Origin: Colwellia psychrerythraea
Lineage (GTDB): Bacteria > Pseudomonadota > Gammaproteobacteria > Enterobacterales > Alteromonadaceae
DNA: 39,541 nucleotides
Assembly: GCA_002163005.1 (NCBI GenBank)
Contig: MAAF01000089.1
Span: forward strand, 1-39,541
Reading direction: 5' to 3'
Position numbers and translations under genes: made by a program. This document shows, piece by piece, positions 1 to 7,697 of this stretch (the first letter of the stretch is position 1; each line of letters opens with the position of its first letter). The notes beneath the pieces are model-generated. The model did not search any database, was not told the DNA's origin, and saw nothing but the letters and a program-made list of their open reading frames with translations.

Positions 1-116
1 GCTTATATACGACGTTATTGATTTTGATAAGGGGATAACCATTATCTACAATCAATGCCTTGCCTATAAGCCTTTTAATTCTCGCTGAGTGGGAAAGAAC
101 TTAATCAACTTGGTAT
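1..116 (+). repeat. Right part of a type-A intergenic repeat (copy 1, cut by window edge)
   Basis: The segment matches the right half of the complete type-A copy at 10701-10965. It has the core CGTTATTGATTTTGATAAGG, the AATCAATGCCTTGCC arm, then CTCGCTGAGTGGGAAA and the end TTAATCAACTTGGTAT. The left half lies outside the window. Its core loop (GATAAGGGGATAACC) lacks the 49-bp insert found in the copies at 26911 and 30216. It encodes nothing convincing. Confidence 0.85.
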
Positions 117-390
117 TAGTTATTTGACCCGATGTTTACTTTGTCTAGATTACTATCGCTTTTAGCAAGGATTATGCATTGAAAATGTATCGTTATTGGG
201 GAAAGCTATTTAAAGTGGCTGTTTACGAAGGTTTTAGTAAGATATTTAATAGAAATTCTGTTAGTTATCTTTAAGTTTTATATCCACAAAAGCTGTGTGT
301 ATGGTTGTGGATAAGTCTCTATGAGTGATGTTATTCATTGATTATAAAGAAAAAAACAAGCAGTACATTTTTTGTCTAACGGAGGTTTAA
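117..390. other. Intergenic stretch with a pair of inverted DnaA-box-like sites
   Basis: No gene is supported here. The notable feature is TATCCACAA at 281-289 facing TTGTGGATA at 305-313, a perfect 9-bp inverted pair. The right site (306-314, read on the minus strand) is TTATCCACA, a perfect DnaA-box consensus; the left site (280-288) is one base off. Two boxes do not make an origin, but they could bind DnaA or form a small hairpin. Confidence 0.35.
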
Positions 391-501
391 ATGCTAATAA
401 ATAGGATAAGTGAGCAAAACACTCTGTTAGAGCCTTATATTATAAAAAATAAAAATTTAATACGGTTAAACCTCCTAAAAGTAAGTTTAACCGTAGGGTA
501 A
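391..501 (+). CDS. Possible 36-residue leader-like small ORF
   Basis: An ATG at 391 is preceded by a strong Shine-Dalgarno, GGAGG at 381-385, with 5 bases between. It opens 36 codons starting MLINRISEQNTLLEPY and ending at TAA 499-501. I do not recognise the peptide. The 10 bases GGAGGTTTAA (381-390), which include the ribosome-binding site, are exactly complementary to 466-475 inside the ORF. That second segment also forms the left arm of the hairpin at 461-495. Mutually exclusive pairing is therefore possible, as in translational attenuators. No gene lies directly downstream on this strand (pta is antisense), so a regulatory target is not evident and the ORF may be fortuitous. Confidence 0.25.
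   Translation: MLINRISEQNTLLEPYIIKNKNLIRLNLLKVSLTVG
461..495 (-). terminator. Terminator of the ackA-pta transcript
   Basis: The arms TACGGTTAAAC (461-471) and GTTTAACCGTA (485-495) are perfectly complementary over 11 bp with a 13-base loop. On the minus strand the hairpin lies about 60 bases beyond the pta stop and is followed by a T-rich run, as expected for an intrinsic terminator. On the plus strand the following T-run is poor. Confidence 0.65.
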
Positions 502-552
502 TTTAATTTTCTGTTTAATAAAAAAACAATTTTATAATTACCGTCTGCACTA

Positions 553-2673
553 TTACATTGTCGCTTGTATCGCAGTTAAGGCAATAGTATAAACAATGTC
601 ATCGACTAAGGCGCCGCGAGATAAATCATTAACAGGTTTATTCATCCCTTGTAACATAGGGCCTATGCTTACTAAGTCAGCCGAGCGCTGGACTGCCTTA
701 TAAGTGGTGTTACCAGTATTTAAATCAGGGAAGATGAACACTGTTGCTTTACCCGCCACAGGACTATTGGGTGCTTTTTTCTTAGCAACGTTTTCCATAA
801 TGGCAGCATCGTATTGAAGCGGTCCATCAATAATAAGGTCTGGTCGCTTAGCTTTAGCAATCTCAGTTGCTTTAGCGACTTTTTCTACATCAGCGCCATG
901 ACCCGATCTGCCGGTACTGTAGCTGATCATGGCAACTCTTGGTTCAATATCAAACGCTCTAGCTGAGTCAGCAGATTGAATGGCGATATCGGCCAATTGT
1001 TCTGCGTTAGGCTCAGGGTTAATAGCACAATCGCCATAAACAAGTACTTGATCTGGTAATAACATAAAGAAAACTGATGAAACTAAAGAACTATCAGGTG
1101 CAGTCTTGATTAATTGTAAAGCGGGTCTTATGGTGTTTGCTGTAGTATTTACTGCGCCAGAAACAAGGCCATCAACTTGACCAAGTTGTAACATCATAGT
1201 CGCTAAAACAACATTGTCTTTTAAGTTTTCTAATGCAATAACATCCGTTAGACCTTTATTTTTGCGTAGTTCGACCATAGGACCAACGTAATTATCTCTA
1301 ATAGAGTCAGGATCTGTTATCAATAAATTATCAGGCAAGTTAATACCCTGATGCTCGGCAATCTGTAGTATTTCTTCTTTGTTGCCAATTAGTTGACAGC
1401 GAGCAATGTTACGTTCGCAGCAAATTGCAGCCGCTTTAATGGTGCGTATATCCGTTCCTTCAGGTAAGACGATTAACTTATTTGCTTGGCGAGCAAGTTC
1501 GGTTAATTTATGTCTAAAAGCAGGGGGGGATAATAAGTTATAACTATTGTTTTTCGAGGTTAAGCTTTCGAGCCAATGACTACTTAAATTATCAGCAACA
1601 TGTTGTTTTACTTTATCTTGGCGTTGGATATCGTCTTGTGGTATTTCAGGATTAAAACCCATGATATGACGCGATGTTTGCCAAGTATCCCAAGGTACAG
1701 ACAAAACAGGTAAACCAGCATCAAGTGCTTGCTTACATAGCTCCCAAACCTGCTCGGATGGTTCAAAACCATTGGTTAAAATTAATCCACCTAATTTAGT
1801 ACCATTTAACGCAGATAAACAGGCGGCAATAATAATATCGGTGCGATCGCCTGGAGTAACAATGAGTCGACCAGGAACTAAGTAACTCACTAGGTTTGAT
1901 ACGGTTCTGGCACAAAATGCGACACTGCGAAAACGGCGATGCTCCATATCGCCATTATTAATCACTTTAGCTTCAAGGTAGTTACTAATATCACAAACAC
2001 GTGGGGCGATAAGATCTATTTCCCATTGAACCGTGCCAAGTAAATCAAAGTGTCGGCCTTTAAAAATCGATAAATCTAACCAATGGTTTAGATTAAAATC
2101 ATTTTCTATTTCTTCTTCTTTGGGTAATAAACCAAATTCTTCTTGGTCTGGGCAATTAAGCTTGTTGATAACACAACCAATGAGGTGTCGGTTCTTGATA
2201 CCACCATACGTTTCGGCACTGACTTCAAGTCTATCTTCAAACTCTTCGGCGCTGTCATTACCTGGGCTAGCAACCAATACAATATTTGCCCCAAGTGCTT
2301 GAGCTACATCACGATTAATGCGACCAGCATAAGGTTGTCTTGGTGTCGGGACTAGACCTTCAATAATGATAACGTCGTGATCTTCTTTAAACGCATTGAA
2401 ATTGGCAACGATTTCTTCTAAAACAACATCGTGAAGTCCATCGCCCATTTTTCCCTCTACATAGCTAAGCGAAACGCTAGTGCTATTTTGAGATAAGCTA
2501 ATGGCATCAATGGTTTTGTTTTTTTTAGCTAGGCTATTGCGTGAAGGCTGGCTAATGGGTTTGAAGTGACCAACTTTAATCCCTTTTTGCTGACAAGCAT
2601 GTAATAAACCTAACGATACACTGGTTAAGCCTACACCTGAGCCAACAGGGATTAACATAATTCTATGTGGCAT
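553..2673 (-). CDS. pta: Phosphate acetyltransferase, long (DRTGG-containing) form
   Basis: Pta interconverts acetyl-CoA plus phosphate with acetyl-phosphate plus CoA, in the cytoplasm. The 706 residues match the long enterobacterial type (about 714). An N-terminal P-loop-like domain (MLIPVGSGVGLTSVSLGLLH, residues 6-25) is followed by a central DRTGG-type regulatory domain and a C-terminal catalytic domain from about residue 385 (KLIVLPEGTDIRTIKAA; later SYSTGRSGHGADVEKV and FPDLNTGNTTYKAVQRSA). It follows ackA on the same strand with an 82-bp gap holding a small inverted repeat. ATG at 2673 is preceded by AGGA. The pair runs acetate overflow and sets acetyl-phosphate levels. A hairpin at 461-495 closes the operon. 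Confidence 0.97.
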   Translation of the reverse strand: MPHRIMLIPVGSGVGLTSVSLGLLHACQQKGIKVGHFKPISQPSRNSLAKKNKTIDAISLSQNSTSVSLSYVEGKMGDGLHDVVLEEIVANFNAFKEDHDVIIIEGLVPTPRQPYAGRINRDVAQALGANIVLVASPGNDSAEEFEDRLEVSAETYGGIKNRHLIGCVINKLNCPDQEEFGLLPKEEEIENDFNLNHWLDLSIFKGRHFDLLGTVQWEIDLIAPRVCDISNYLEAKVINNGDMEHRRFRSVAFCARTVSNLVSYLVPGRLIVTPGDRTDIIIAACLSALNGTKLGGLILTNGFEPSEQVWELCKQALDAGLPVLSVPWDTWQTSRHIMGFNPEIPQDDIQRQDKVKQHVADNLSSHWLESLTSKNNSYNLLSPPAFRHKLTELARQANKLIVLPEGTDIRTIKAAAICCERNIARCQLIGNKEEILQIAEHQGINLPDNLLITDPDSIRDNYVGPMVELRKNKGLTDVIALENLKDNVVLATMMLQLGQVDGLVSGAVNTTANTIRPALQLIKTAPDSSLVSSVFFMLLPDQVLVYGDCAINPEPNAEQLADIAIQSADSARAFDIEPRVAMISYSTGRSGHGADVEKVAKATEIAKAKRPDLIIDGPLQYDAAIMENVAKKKAPNSPVAGKATVFIFPDLNTGNTTYKAVQRSADLVSIGPMLQGMNKPVNDLSRGALVDDIVYTIALTAIQATM

Positions 2674-2698
2674 AAATTAAATCCTACTTAATATTGAT

Positions 2699-2750
2699 AT
2701 ACCCGTTCTACTTCAAGATGAATCATGCATCTTCAAGTGGTTTGGGCATA
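2699..2750. repeat. Minimal type-B repeat (ends only) between ackA and pta
   Basis: ACTTCAAGATG (2710-2720) and CATCTTCAAGT (2728-2738) are perfect 11-bp complements with a 7-base loop. They are flanked by ATACCC and GGGCATA. These are the two ends of the type-B repeat (compare 22794-22961) joined without the core. It lies inside the ackA-pta transcript, so it would form an RNA hairpin between the two coding regions. Confidence 0.75.
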
Positions 2751-2755
2751 GTCAT

Positions 2756-3994
2756 CTACTTGACTAAATTTGTTAGTAACTGGGTGGATTGTTCGGCAAT
2801 TACCCATTCTTCGTTTGTTGCAATAACCCAACAAGCTCTTGAGTTTTTAGTAGCAATATTACCGGAAACACCAAAGCGAGTTTTTTTATTTTTTTCTTCA
2901 TCTAAAGAGAAGTTTAATAACGCGAGTTGCTTAACTATTTCAGTACGTACCCAGCTTGAATTTTCACCAATGCCACCAGTAAAAATGAGACCATCTAATT
3001 GCGTTAAGCTGGCGCTATAAGAGGCAATAGTTTTGGCAACTCGGTAACAGAAAACGGTTAGCGCTAATGTTGCTTGCGCATGGTTATCTTTTAACATGGC
3101 ATCTTCTAACGTACGGCCATCGTTGCTTAAGCCAGAAATACCTAATAAACCACTTTCTTTATTAACTAATTTATCAACTTCACTAATTGAGTAACCTAGG
3201 TTTTCGACTAGATGAAAGATAATGCCGGTATCAAGATCGCCACAGCGAGTCCCCATAATCACACCTTCGCCTGGTGTCATACCCATGCTCGTATCAACAC
3301 TTTCACCATTTTTAATGACAGTGACACTACAACCATTACCTAAATGGGCACTGATTAAGTTACATTGCTCGAGCGGTTTTTTTAATCGATTGGCGGCTTG
3401 TTTTGCAACAAAATAATGGCTAGTACCATGGAAACCATAACGTCTTATGCCATGCGCTTTGTACAACGAATAGGGCAGGCCATATATATACGCTTTTTCG
3501 GGCATGCTTTGATGAAAAGCCGTATCAAAAACGGCTACTTGTGGTAAATCTTCAAAGGCTTTTTGGCACGCTTTTATACCGATGAGATTGGCAGGGTTAT
3601 GTAATGGTGCAAGTTTTGCCAATTGGTTAATGGTCTGTTCCACATCCTGAGTGATTAGCGTTGGTTGTGAATACTGTTCACCGCCGTGGACAACTCTATG
3701 GCCGATTGCACTGATATATTTGACCAAGTTAAGTTGCTGCAATTGCGCTACTAACAAAGAAAGTGCTGTTTGATGATTAAAGGGATCAGGTAACTTATAG
3801 GACTTTTTCTCGCCATTTAGTTTGATGGTCATTATAGCATCAGAGCTGTGTAGGTATTCTACTAAGCCTGATAAGAGTATTTCACCGCTTAATGGTTTTA
3901 TTAAAGAAAATTTAACCGAAGAGCTACCACAGTTGATGACTAAAATTGCACCAGTACTAGCAGGATCTTTGCGATGAGGTTTTTGTTGGGTCAT
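2756..3994 (-). CDS. ackA: Acetate kinase
   Basis: AckA converts acetyl-phosphate plus ADP to acetate plus ATP and is the partner of Pta. The 412-residue protein (family about 400) carries the first phosphate-binding motif ILVINCGSSSVKFSL near residues 17-31, then IGHRVVHGGEQY, VFDTAFHQSMPEKAYIYGLP, RYGFHGTSHYFV, ISAHLGNGCSV, DTSMGMTPGEGVIMGTR and IFTGGIGENSSWVR: all the ASKHA and acetokinase signatures. The first about 13 residues (MTQQKPHRKDPAS) are a short hydrophilic extension, so a later start is possible. It is first in the ackA-pta operon and divergent from yfbV, the same neighbour as in Escherichia coli. Confidence 0.97.
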   Translation of the reverse strand: MTQQKPHRKDPASTGAILVINCGSSSVKFSLIKPLSGEILLSGLVEYLHSSDAIMTIKLNGEKKSYKLPDPFNHQTALSLLVAQLQQLNLVKYISAIGHRVVHGGEQYSQPTLITQDVEQTINQLAKLAPLHNPANLIGIKACQKAFEDLPQVAVFDTAFHQSMPEKAYIYGLPYSLYKAHGIRRYGFHGTSHYFVAKQAANRLKKPLEQCNLISAHLGNGCSVTVIKNGESVDTSMGMTPGEGVIMGTRCGDLDTGIIFHLVENLGYSISEVDKLVNKESGLLGISGLSNDGRTLEDAMLKDNHAQATLALTVFCYRVAKTIASYSASLTQLDGLIFTGGIGENSSWVRTEIVKQLALLNFSLDEEKNKKTRFGVSGNIATKNSRACWVIATNEEWVIAEQSTQLLTNLVK

Positions 3995-4258
3995 GTTTGT
4001 TATCTTTTAAAAAAATGAAAAGTTATCGAATAATTATAGCAATAATAATATTGTCGGCATTATAACGATGGAGTTAGTTAGAAATCTTGATGCAATGCAA
4101 TAAAACAGTTTATTTTAAGTTTTAATGATTGTTATTCGTAATAAAAGCTAAGTTTCAATTCCTTATTGTTGCTTATCTGTTCAAGCCATTTTCAGCTGTA
4201 TTTTCAGCGTAAACTTTGAATGCTAGCGGGTATAGAGACTAGCTGCTATAGTAATGGT

Positions 4259-4759
4259 ATGAATATCTCAGTAGTACAACTCATTAAATTGGGTCAAAAA
4301 TATTTATCTCTTTGGCCTGACAAACCAGAATTAACTCAATATTTTGAAGATTATCGAGGCGTGCAAAGCGCGCGCTTTGTTTGTCGATATTTTCCTGCGT
4401 TAGCTATGTTTACTGTTATTATGCAGCTTTATATCGCTTCAGGATATCCCCTTGGCCAAGGCTCTATAAGTAATGCAATAAATGCACTGCCTCAAGCACT
4501 TGTATATGGTTTATTTTTATTAAGTATGCCAGTACAGGCGTTAGTTTTTTCAGGTGTTAAAGCAGATAAGTTGTTACCACCACCACTAGCTTCTTGGTAT
4601 CACAATGGTTTAGAAAAGGCAAAACAGCAAATCGCTGAGCAAAGCGAACGTAGCAATGGCCATAACAACAATACTACTATTGCTAATTTAGCAAAATATA
4701 AACCACGGTATATCGATCTTGCTCAACTTTTACAGTTAACTTTTGCAACAACAAAGTAG
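4259..4759 (+). CDS. yfbV: YfbV-family (UPF0208/DUF412) inner-membrane protein
   Basis: The 166-residue protein starts MNISVVQLIKLGQKYLSLWP. An in-frame ATG 13 codons upstream (4220) is less likely because YfbV homologues begin close to the (R/L)GQ(H/K)Y motif. Two hydrophobic segments (ALAMFTVIMQLYIA and ALPQALVYGLFLLSMPVQAL) are separated by a glycine-rich turn, then LPPPLASWYHNGLEKAK, matching the LPPAILNWFYEVRGKL region of E. coli YfbV. The latter has been linked to chromosome macrodomain organisation; whether that role applies here is not known. It is divergent from ackA, as in E. coli. The C-terminal tail (NGHNNNTT) is low-complexity. Confidence 0.85.
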   Translation: MNISVVQLIKLGQKYLSLWPDKPELTQYFEDYRGVQSARFVCRYFPALAMFTVIMQLYIASGYPLGQGSISNAINALPQALVYGLFLLSMPVQALVFSGVKADKLLPPPLASWYHNGLEKAKQQIAEQSERSNGHNNNTTIANLAKYKPRYIDLAQLLQLTFATTK

Positions 4760-4868
4760 TTAACTTAAATGCTATTGAAAACATCAGCTTTCTTACTCTA
4801 TGTTTTTATTATTCCTAAACAGGATTGAGGTTAGTGATTTCATATTGATGTCATCACTAATGCAAAAT

Positions 4869-5702
4869 CTACTGAGTCTTTTGATACAAACGTAAAACAA
4901 AGTCTGCTTGGCAGGTGAATTGCTTTTGTTGTTTCAATTGAGCAATTAATTCATCACTGGCTTTAAAGGCAAAAGGTGTCATTGCTAATAAGTTTAGTAC
5001 GTCGTCACTATTAGAGAAATTCATCGGGTAATTCAATCGTTGTTCTTCAACTAAGGTTAATTGTTCAATAACTTGCTTAGTAGTGTCATGTTTATTTGCT
5101 TGGCGGTATATCATTGATTTAAGCTCAAATAAATGATTATCGGCAGGGGTAACCGTCAAAAAATACCCTTCGTCTTGCAAAATTCGGGTAAACTCAGTTT
5201 CTAAAATTGGCGCATAAACACTATAAATCCAGCCAAATTGCTCATTAGCGTAAGGTAAATCAGAAAGGGTAGCTACGCTAAAAAAGCAATCGTGATAACG
5301 TTTTGCTGCAATCTTTATTGTTTCTTTGGCAATATCAACACCGTATACACTATTGTGCTCAGTTTTATGCTGGTGTGTATAAAAACCTTCACCGCAGCCA
5401 GCATCAAAAACAGCTGCGTTATTATCACCATACTTCTGATATAACGCGAGCATACTGTCGAGTAAAGGCTGATAATAACCTTTATCTAAAAATGCCCGTC
5501 TAGCTTGTACCATTGCTTTATTATCGCCGGGCTCTTTTGAGTGCTTAAATTGCACGGGTAATAAATTAACATAGCCTTGCTTTGCCTGATCAAAGCTATG
5601 ATTATTTTCACAACGGTAGCTCTTTTCATCAAGTAATAACGTTTGCTGACAAAGAGGACAACGGTATTGGGCTATTTCTTTAGTAGAGATGTCAGTATGC
5701 AT
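4869..5702 (-). CDS. rlmA: 23S rRNA (guanine-N1)-methyltransferase RlmA
   Basis: The protein methylates G745 (E. coli numbering) of 23S rRNA using S-adenosylmethionine. The N-terminus has a four-cysteine/histidine zinc motif (YRCPLCQQTL... RCENNHSFD, residues about 13-38), then QGYVNLLPVQ, typical of RlmA. A class-I methyltransferase fold follows, with the SAM motif VFDAGCGEGFYT near residue 98 and VYGVDIAKETIKIAAKR. Length 277 is close to E. coli RlmA (269). It lies 12 bases downstream of xthA on the same strand, so the two are probably co-transcribed. Confidence 0.93.
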   Translation of the reverse strand: MHTDISTKEIAQYRCPLCQQTLLLDEKSYRCENNHSFDQAKQGYVNLLPVQFKHSKEPGDNKAMVQARRAFLDKGYYQPLLDSMLALYQKYGDNNAAVFDAGCGEGFYTHQHKTEHNSVYGVDIAKETIKIAAKRYHDCFFSVATLSDLPYANEQFGWIYSVYAPILETEFTRILQDEGYFLTVTPADNHLFELKSMIYRQANKHDTTKQVIEQLTLVEEQRLNYPMNFSNSDDVLNLLAMTPFAFKASDELIAQLKQQKQFTCQADFVLRLYQKTQ

Positions 5703-5714
5703 TGTCAGTAAACC

Positions 5715-6521
5715 TTATGAAAATGTTGACCAAATAGGCGCATGATCTGAAGGTTTTTCAATAGCACGTAATTCATAATCTATATCGGCTTCAATACACT
5801 GCTCAGCCATATTTTTAGTCGCCAGTACTACATCAATGCGAAGACCGCGATTATCATCAAAACCACGCGAGCGATAATCAAACCAAGAGTAACGCTCGGT
5901 AGTTTCGGGATGTAATTGACGGAAGGTGTCAACAAAACCCCAATCCATTAACGTTGTTAACCATTCTCTTTCTTCAGGTTGGAAAGAACATTTACCGCTT
6001 TTTAACCAGCGTTTACTGTTTACGTCACCAATACCAATATCTAAGTCTTGCGGAGAGATATTAATGTCGCCCATTACAACCACATTTTCGTCATTCACGT
6101 GATTGTCATTTAGGTAGGTCATTAAATCTTTATAGAATTTTCTTTTATAAGGATATTTAGTCTCGTGGCTAATATTCTCGCCTTGTGGAAAGTAGCCATT
6201 TAATACGGTTACTTTCTCGCCTTTATTGTTAGTTGTTGTGACCATAATCATCCTACGCTGGGCTTCATCGTCGTCTGTAGGAAAGCCACGCTGTACGGAC
6301 TCAGCTTCTTTTTTGCATAACATGGCAACGCCATAATGGGCTTTTTGGCCATGAAAATATACGTGATATCCCATGGCTTCAACCGATTCTAATGGGAAAG
6401 CTTCATCATGAACTTTGATTTCTTGTAAACCAATGATATCAGGCTGATGTTTATCGATAATCGCTTGTAATTGGTGAAGGCGAGCACGAAGGCCGTTAAT
6501 ATTAAAAGAGATAATTTTCAT
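5715..6521 (-). CDS. xthA: Exodeoxyribonuclease III
   Basis: XthA is the 3'-5' exonuclease and AP endonuclease of base-excision repair. At 268 residues it is the same length as the E. coli enzyme. Visible motifs are [22 protein letters not shown] (metal-binding Glu34), [33 protein letters not shown] and the C-terminal [10 protein letters not shown] with the catalytic Asp-His. It is first of a two-gene unit with rlmA. The short hybrid repeat at 6572-6620 lies just upstream. Confidence 0.97.
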   Translation of the reverse strand: MKIISFNINGLRARLHQLQAIIDKHQPDIIGLQEIKVHDEAFPLESVEAMGYHVYFHGQKAHYGVAMLCKKEAESVQRGFPTDDDEAQRRMIMVTTTNNKGEKVTVLNGYFPQGENISHETKYPYKRKFYKDLMTYLNDNHVNDENVVVMGDINISPQDLDIGIGDVNSKRWLKSGKCSFQPEEREWLTTLMDWGFVDTFRQLHPETTERYSWFDYRSRGFDDNRGLRIDVVLATKNMAEQCIEADIDYELRAIEKPSDHAPIWSTFS

Positions 6522-6571
6522 AGTATTCCTAAAGGCTTTTAGCGAACAATATCGTCATGTATTGTTTGGTA

Positions 6572-6620
6572 ATTCCATTCCGTATAAAGAAGTGAGTACT
6601 TTCTTATACGAACGGGTATA
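6572..6620. repeat. Minimal hybrid repeat (third end type)
   Basis: The near-palindrome CGTATAAAGAAGT (6581-6593) / ACTTTCTTATACG (6598-6610) is the end pair of the long repeat at 30216-30528 (GCATAAAGAAGTG and CACTTTCTTATAC) with the core removed. It finishes in GGGTATA like type-B elements. It lies between divergent xthA and the RstA-like regulator. Confidence 0.7.
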
Positions 6621-6853
6621 AATTAAGGCAATGATCTTGCGTGTTTATCTAGCTTCTCGCAAGTTTTATTTTTCACATCCTGTTATAAAATGTAATTTAT
6701 TCGTAACAACTGGTAGAGCCTATTGTTTAACCGTAATAACTTGTTTAAGCTAACCCTAAATAAGCAACACAATATAGAAAACTGTTAATACAGTTGTCAG
6801 AACAGTTATTTATTAATTTACATTAAGAATGCGTAATAAATAAGGAAATGAAC
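6621..6853 (+). promoter_or_regulatory. Upstream region of the RstA-like regulator, possible self-binding site
   Basis: There is no gene here. TGTAAT (6691-6696) and CGTAAC (6702-6707) form a tandem repeat with an 11-bp period, the spacing OmpR/PhoB-family regulators bind. AACTG/CAGTT inverted pairs lie at about 6780-6795. CTTGCG/CGCAAG (about 6636-6661) forms a weak hairpin. An autoregulatory site is plausible; this is inference from spacing only. Confidence 0.3.
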
Positions 6854-7570
6854 ATGCCAGATAGTAACTCAAGCGTAAAAAAAATATTATTGGTTGAAGA
6901 TGACCGCCAACTGTCCGATTTAGTCACTGACTTTTTAACAAGTGAAGGTTTCCACGTTAAACAAGAGTTTCGTGGTGACACAGTAGCTAAACGAGTAAAG
7001 CTTTTCTCTCCTGACCTTATTATTTTAGATGTCATGTTACCCGGTAAAGATGGTTTTGGTGTTTGCCGTGATTTACGTCCAGAATTTAATGGCCCCGTGT
7101 TAATGCTAACAGCGAAAAGTACTGACTTTGATCAGGTACTTGGCTTAGAAATTGGTGCAGATGATTATGTTATCAAACCCGTTGAACCTCGCGTATTACT
7201 AGCAAGAGTAAACGCATTGTTACGCCGCGGAGATTTGCCTAACCAAAGTGAAGAGAAAGGTGAAATTACTTGTGGTGGCTTATATATCAATAAAGCATCA
7301 CGTAAAGTGACATTGCAAAATGAAAATGTGGACTTAACTAGTCAAGAATTTGATTTGTTATGGTTACTTGCAGGTAAAGCCGGAGAAGTACAAAACCGTG
7401 ATTATATATATAAGGCAGTAATTGGCCGTGAATATGATGGCCTAGACAGAAGTGTCGATGTCCGTATTTCGCGCTTACGTAAAAAATTACACGACAGTAC
7501 TGATACGCCCTTTAGAATCAAGACTATTTGGGGCCAAGGTTATTTATTTGTTCCAGATGCATGGAGCTAG
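6854..7570 (+). CDS. RstA-like OmpR-family response regulator
   Basis: Two-domain regulator: a receiver (residues about 9-125) followed by a winged-helix DNA-binding domain. The ATG at 6854 is preferred because AGGA at 6843-6846 sits 7 bases before it; the ATG at 6848 is too close. Counting from 6848, the acidic pair is LVEDDR, the phospho-acceptor Asp61 is in LIILDVMLPGKDG, the switch Thr is in MLTAKS and the Lys is in DDYVIKPVEP. The C-terminal YDGLDRSVDVRISRLRKKL and PFRIKTIWGQGYLFVPDAW closely resemble E. coli RstA. The matching sensor follows 127 bp downstream with a hairpin between them. Confidence 0.88.
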   Translation: MPDSNSSVKKILLVEDDRQLSDLVTDFLTSEGFHVKQEFRGDTVAKRVKLFSPDLIILDVMLPGKDGFGVCRDLRPEFNGPVLMLTAKSTDFDQVLGLEIGADDYVIKPVEPRVLLARVNALLRRGDLPNQSEEKGEITCGGLYINKASRKVTLQNENVDLTSQEFDLLWLLAGKAGEVQNRDYIYKAVIGREYDGLDRSVDVRISRLRKKLHDSTDTPFRIKTIWGQGYLFVPDAWS

Positions 7571-7617
7571 CCTTCGGGCATTATGTCACTGTGATGTTAT
7601 TGTCACTAACAAATATT

Positions 7618-7653
7618 AAGGCTTTGTTTACTTTTCGGCAGTTACAAAGCCTT
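7618..7653 (+). terminator. Intercistronic hairpin between regulator and sensor genes
   Basis: AAGGCTTTGT (7618-7627) pairs perfectly with ACAAAGCCTT (about 7644-7653); the next bases are TTTCTTAG. The hairpin looks like a leaky terminator that would lower sensor expression relative to the regulator. Confidence 0.6.
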
Positions 7654-7697
7654 TTTCTTAGCTCATTTTTATTACATTCTCTTGATAAGGCACGTCG

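Noticed and set aside
187..276. 29-codon plus-strand ORF (MYRYWGKLFKVAVY...)
   Set aside because: It has no Shine-Dalgarno and no recognisable features; length is within chance.
4087..4100. FNR-like site TTGAT-GCAA-TGCAA upstream of ackA
   Set aside because: Only the first half matches the TTGAT-N4-ATCAA consensus; the second half has 3 of 5 bases. FNR control of ackA is plausible but not supported by this site.
4831..4860. TTAGTGAT/ATCACTAA inverted repeat between yfbV and rlmA as a terminator
   Set aside because: The 8-bp stem has a 14-base loop and no T-run on either side; possible but too weak to list as a terminator.
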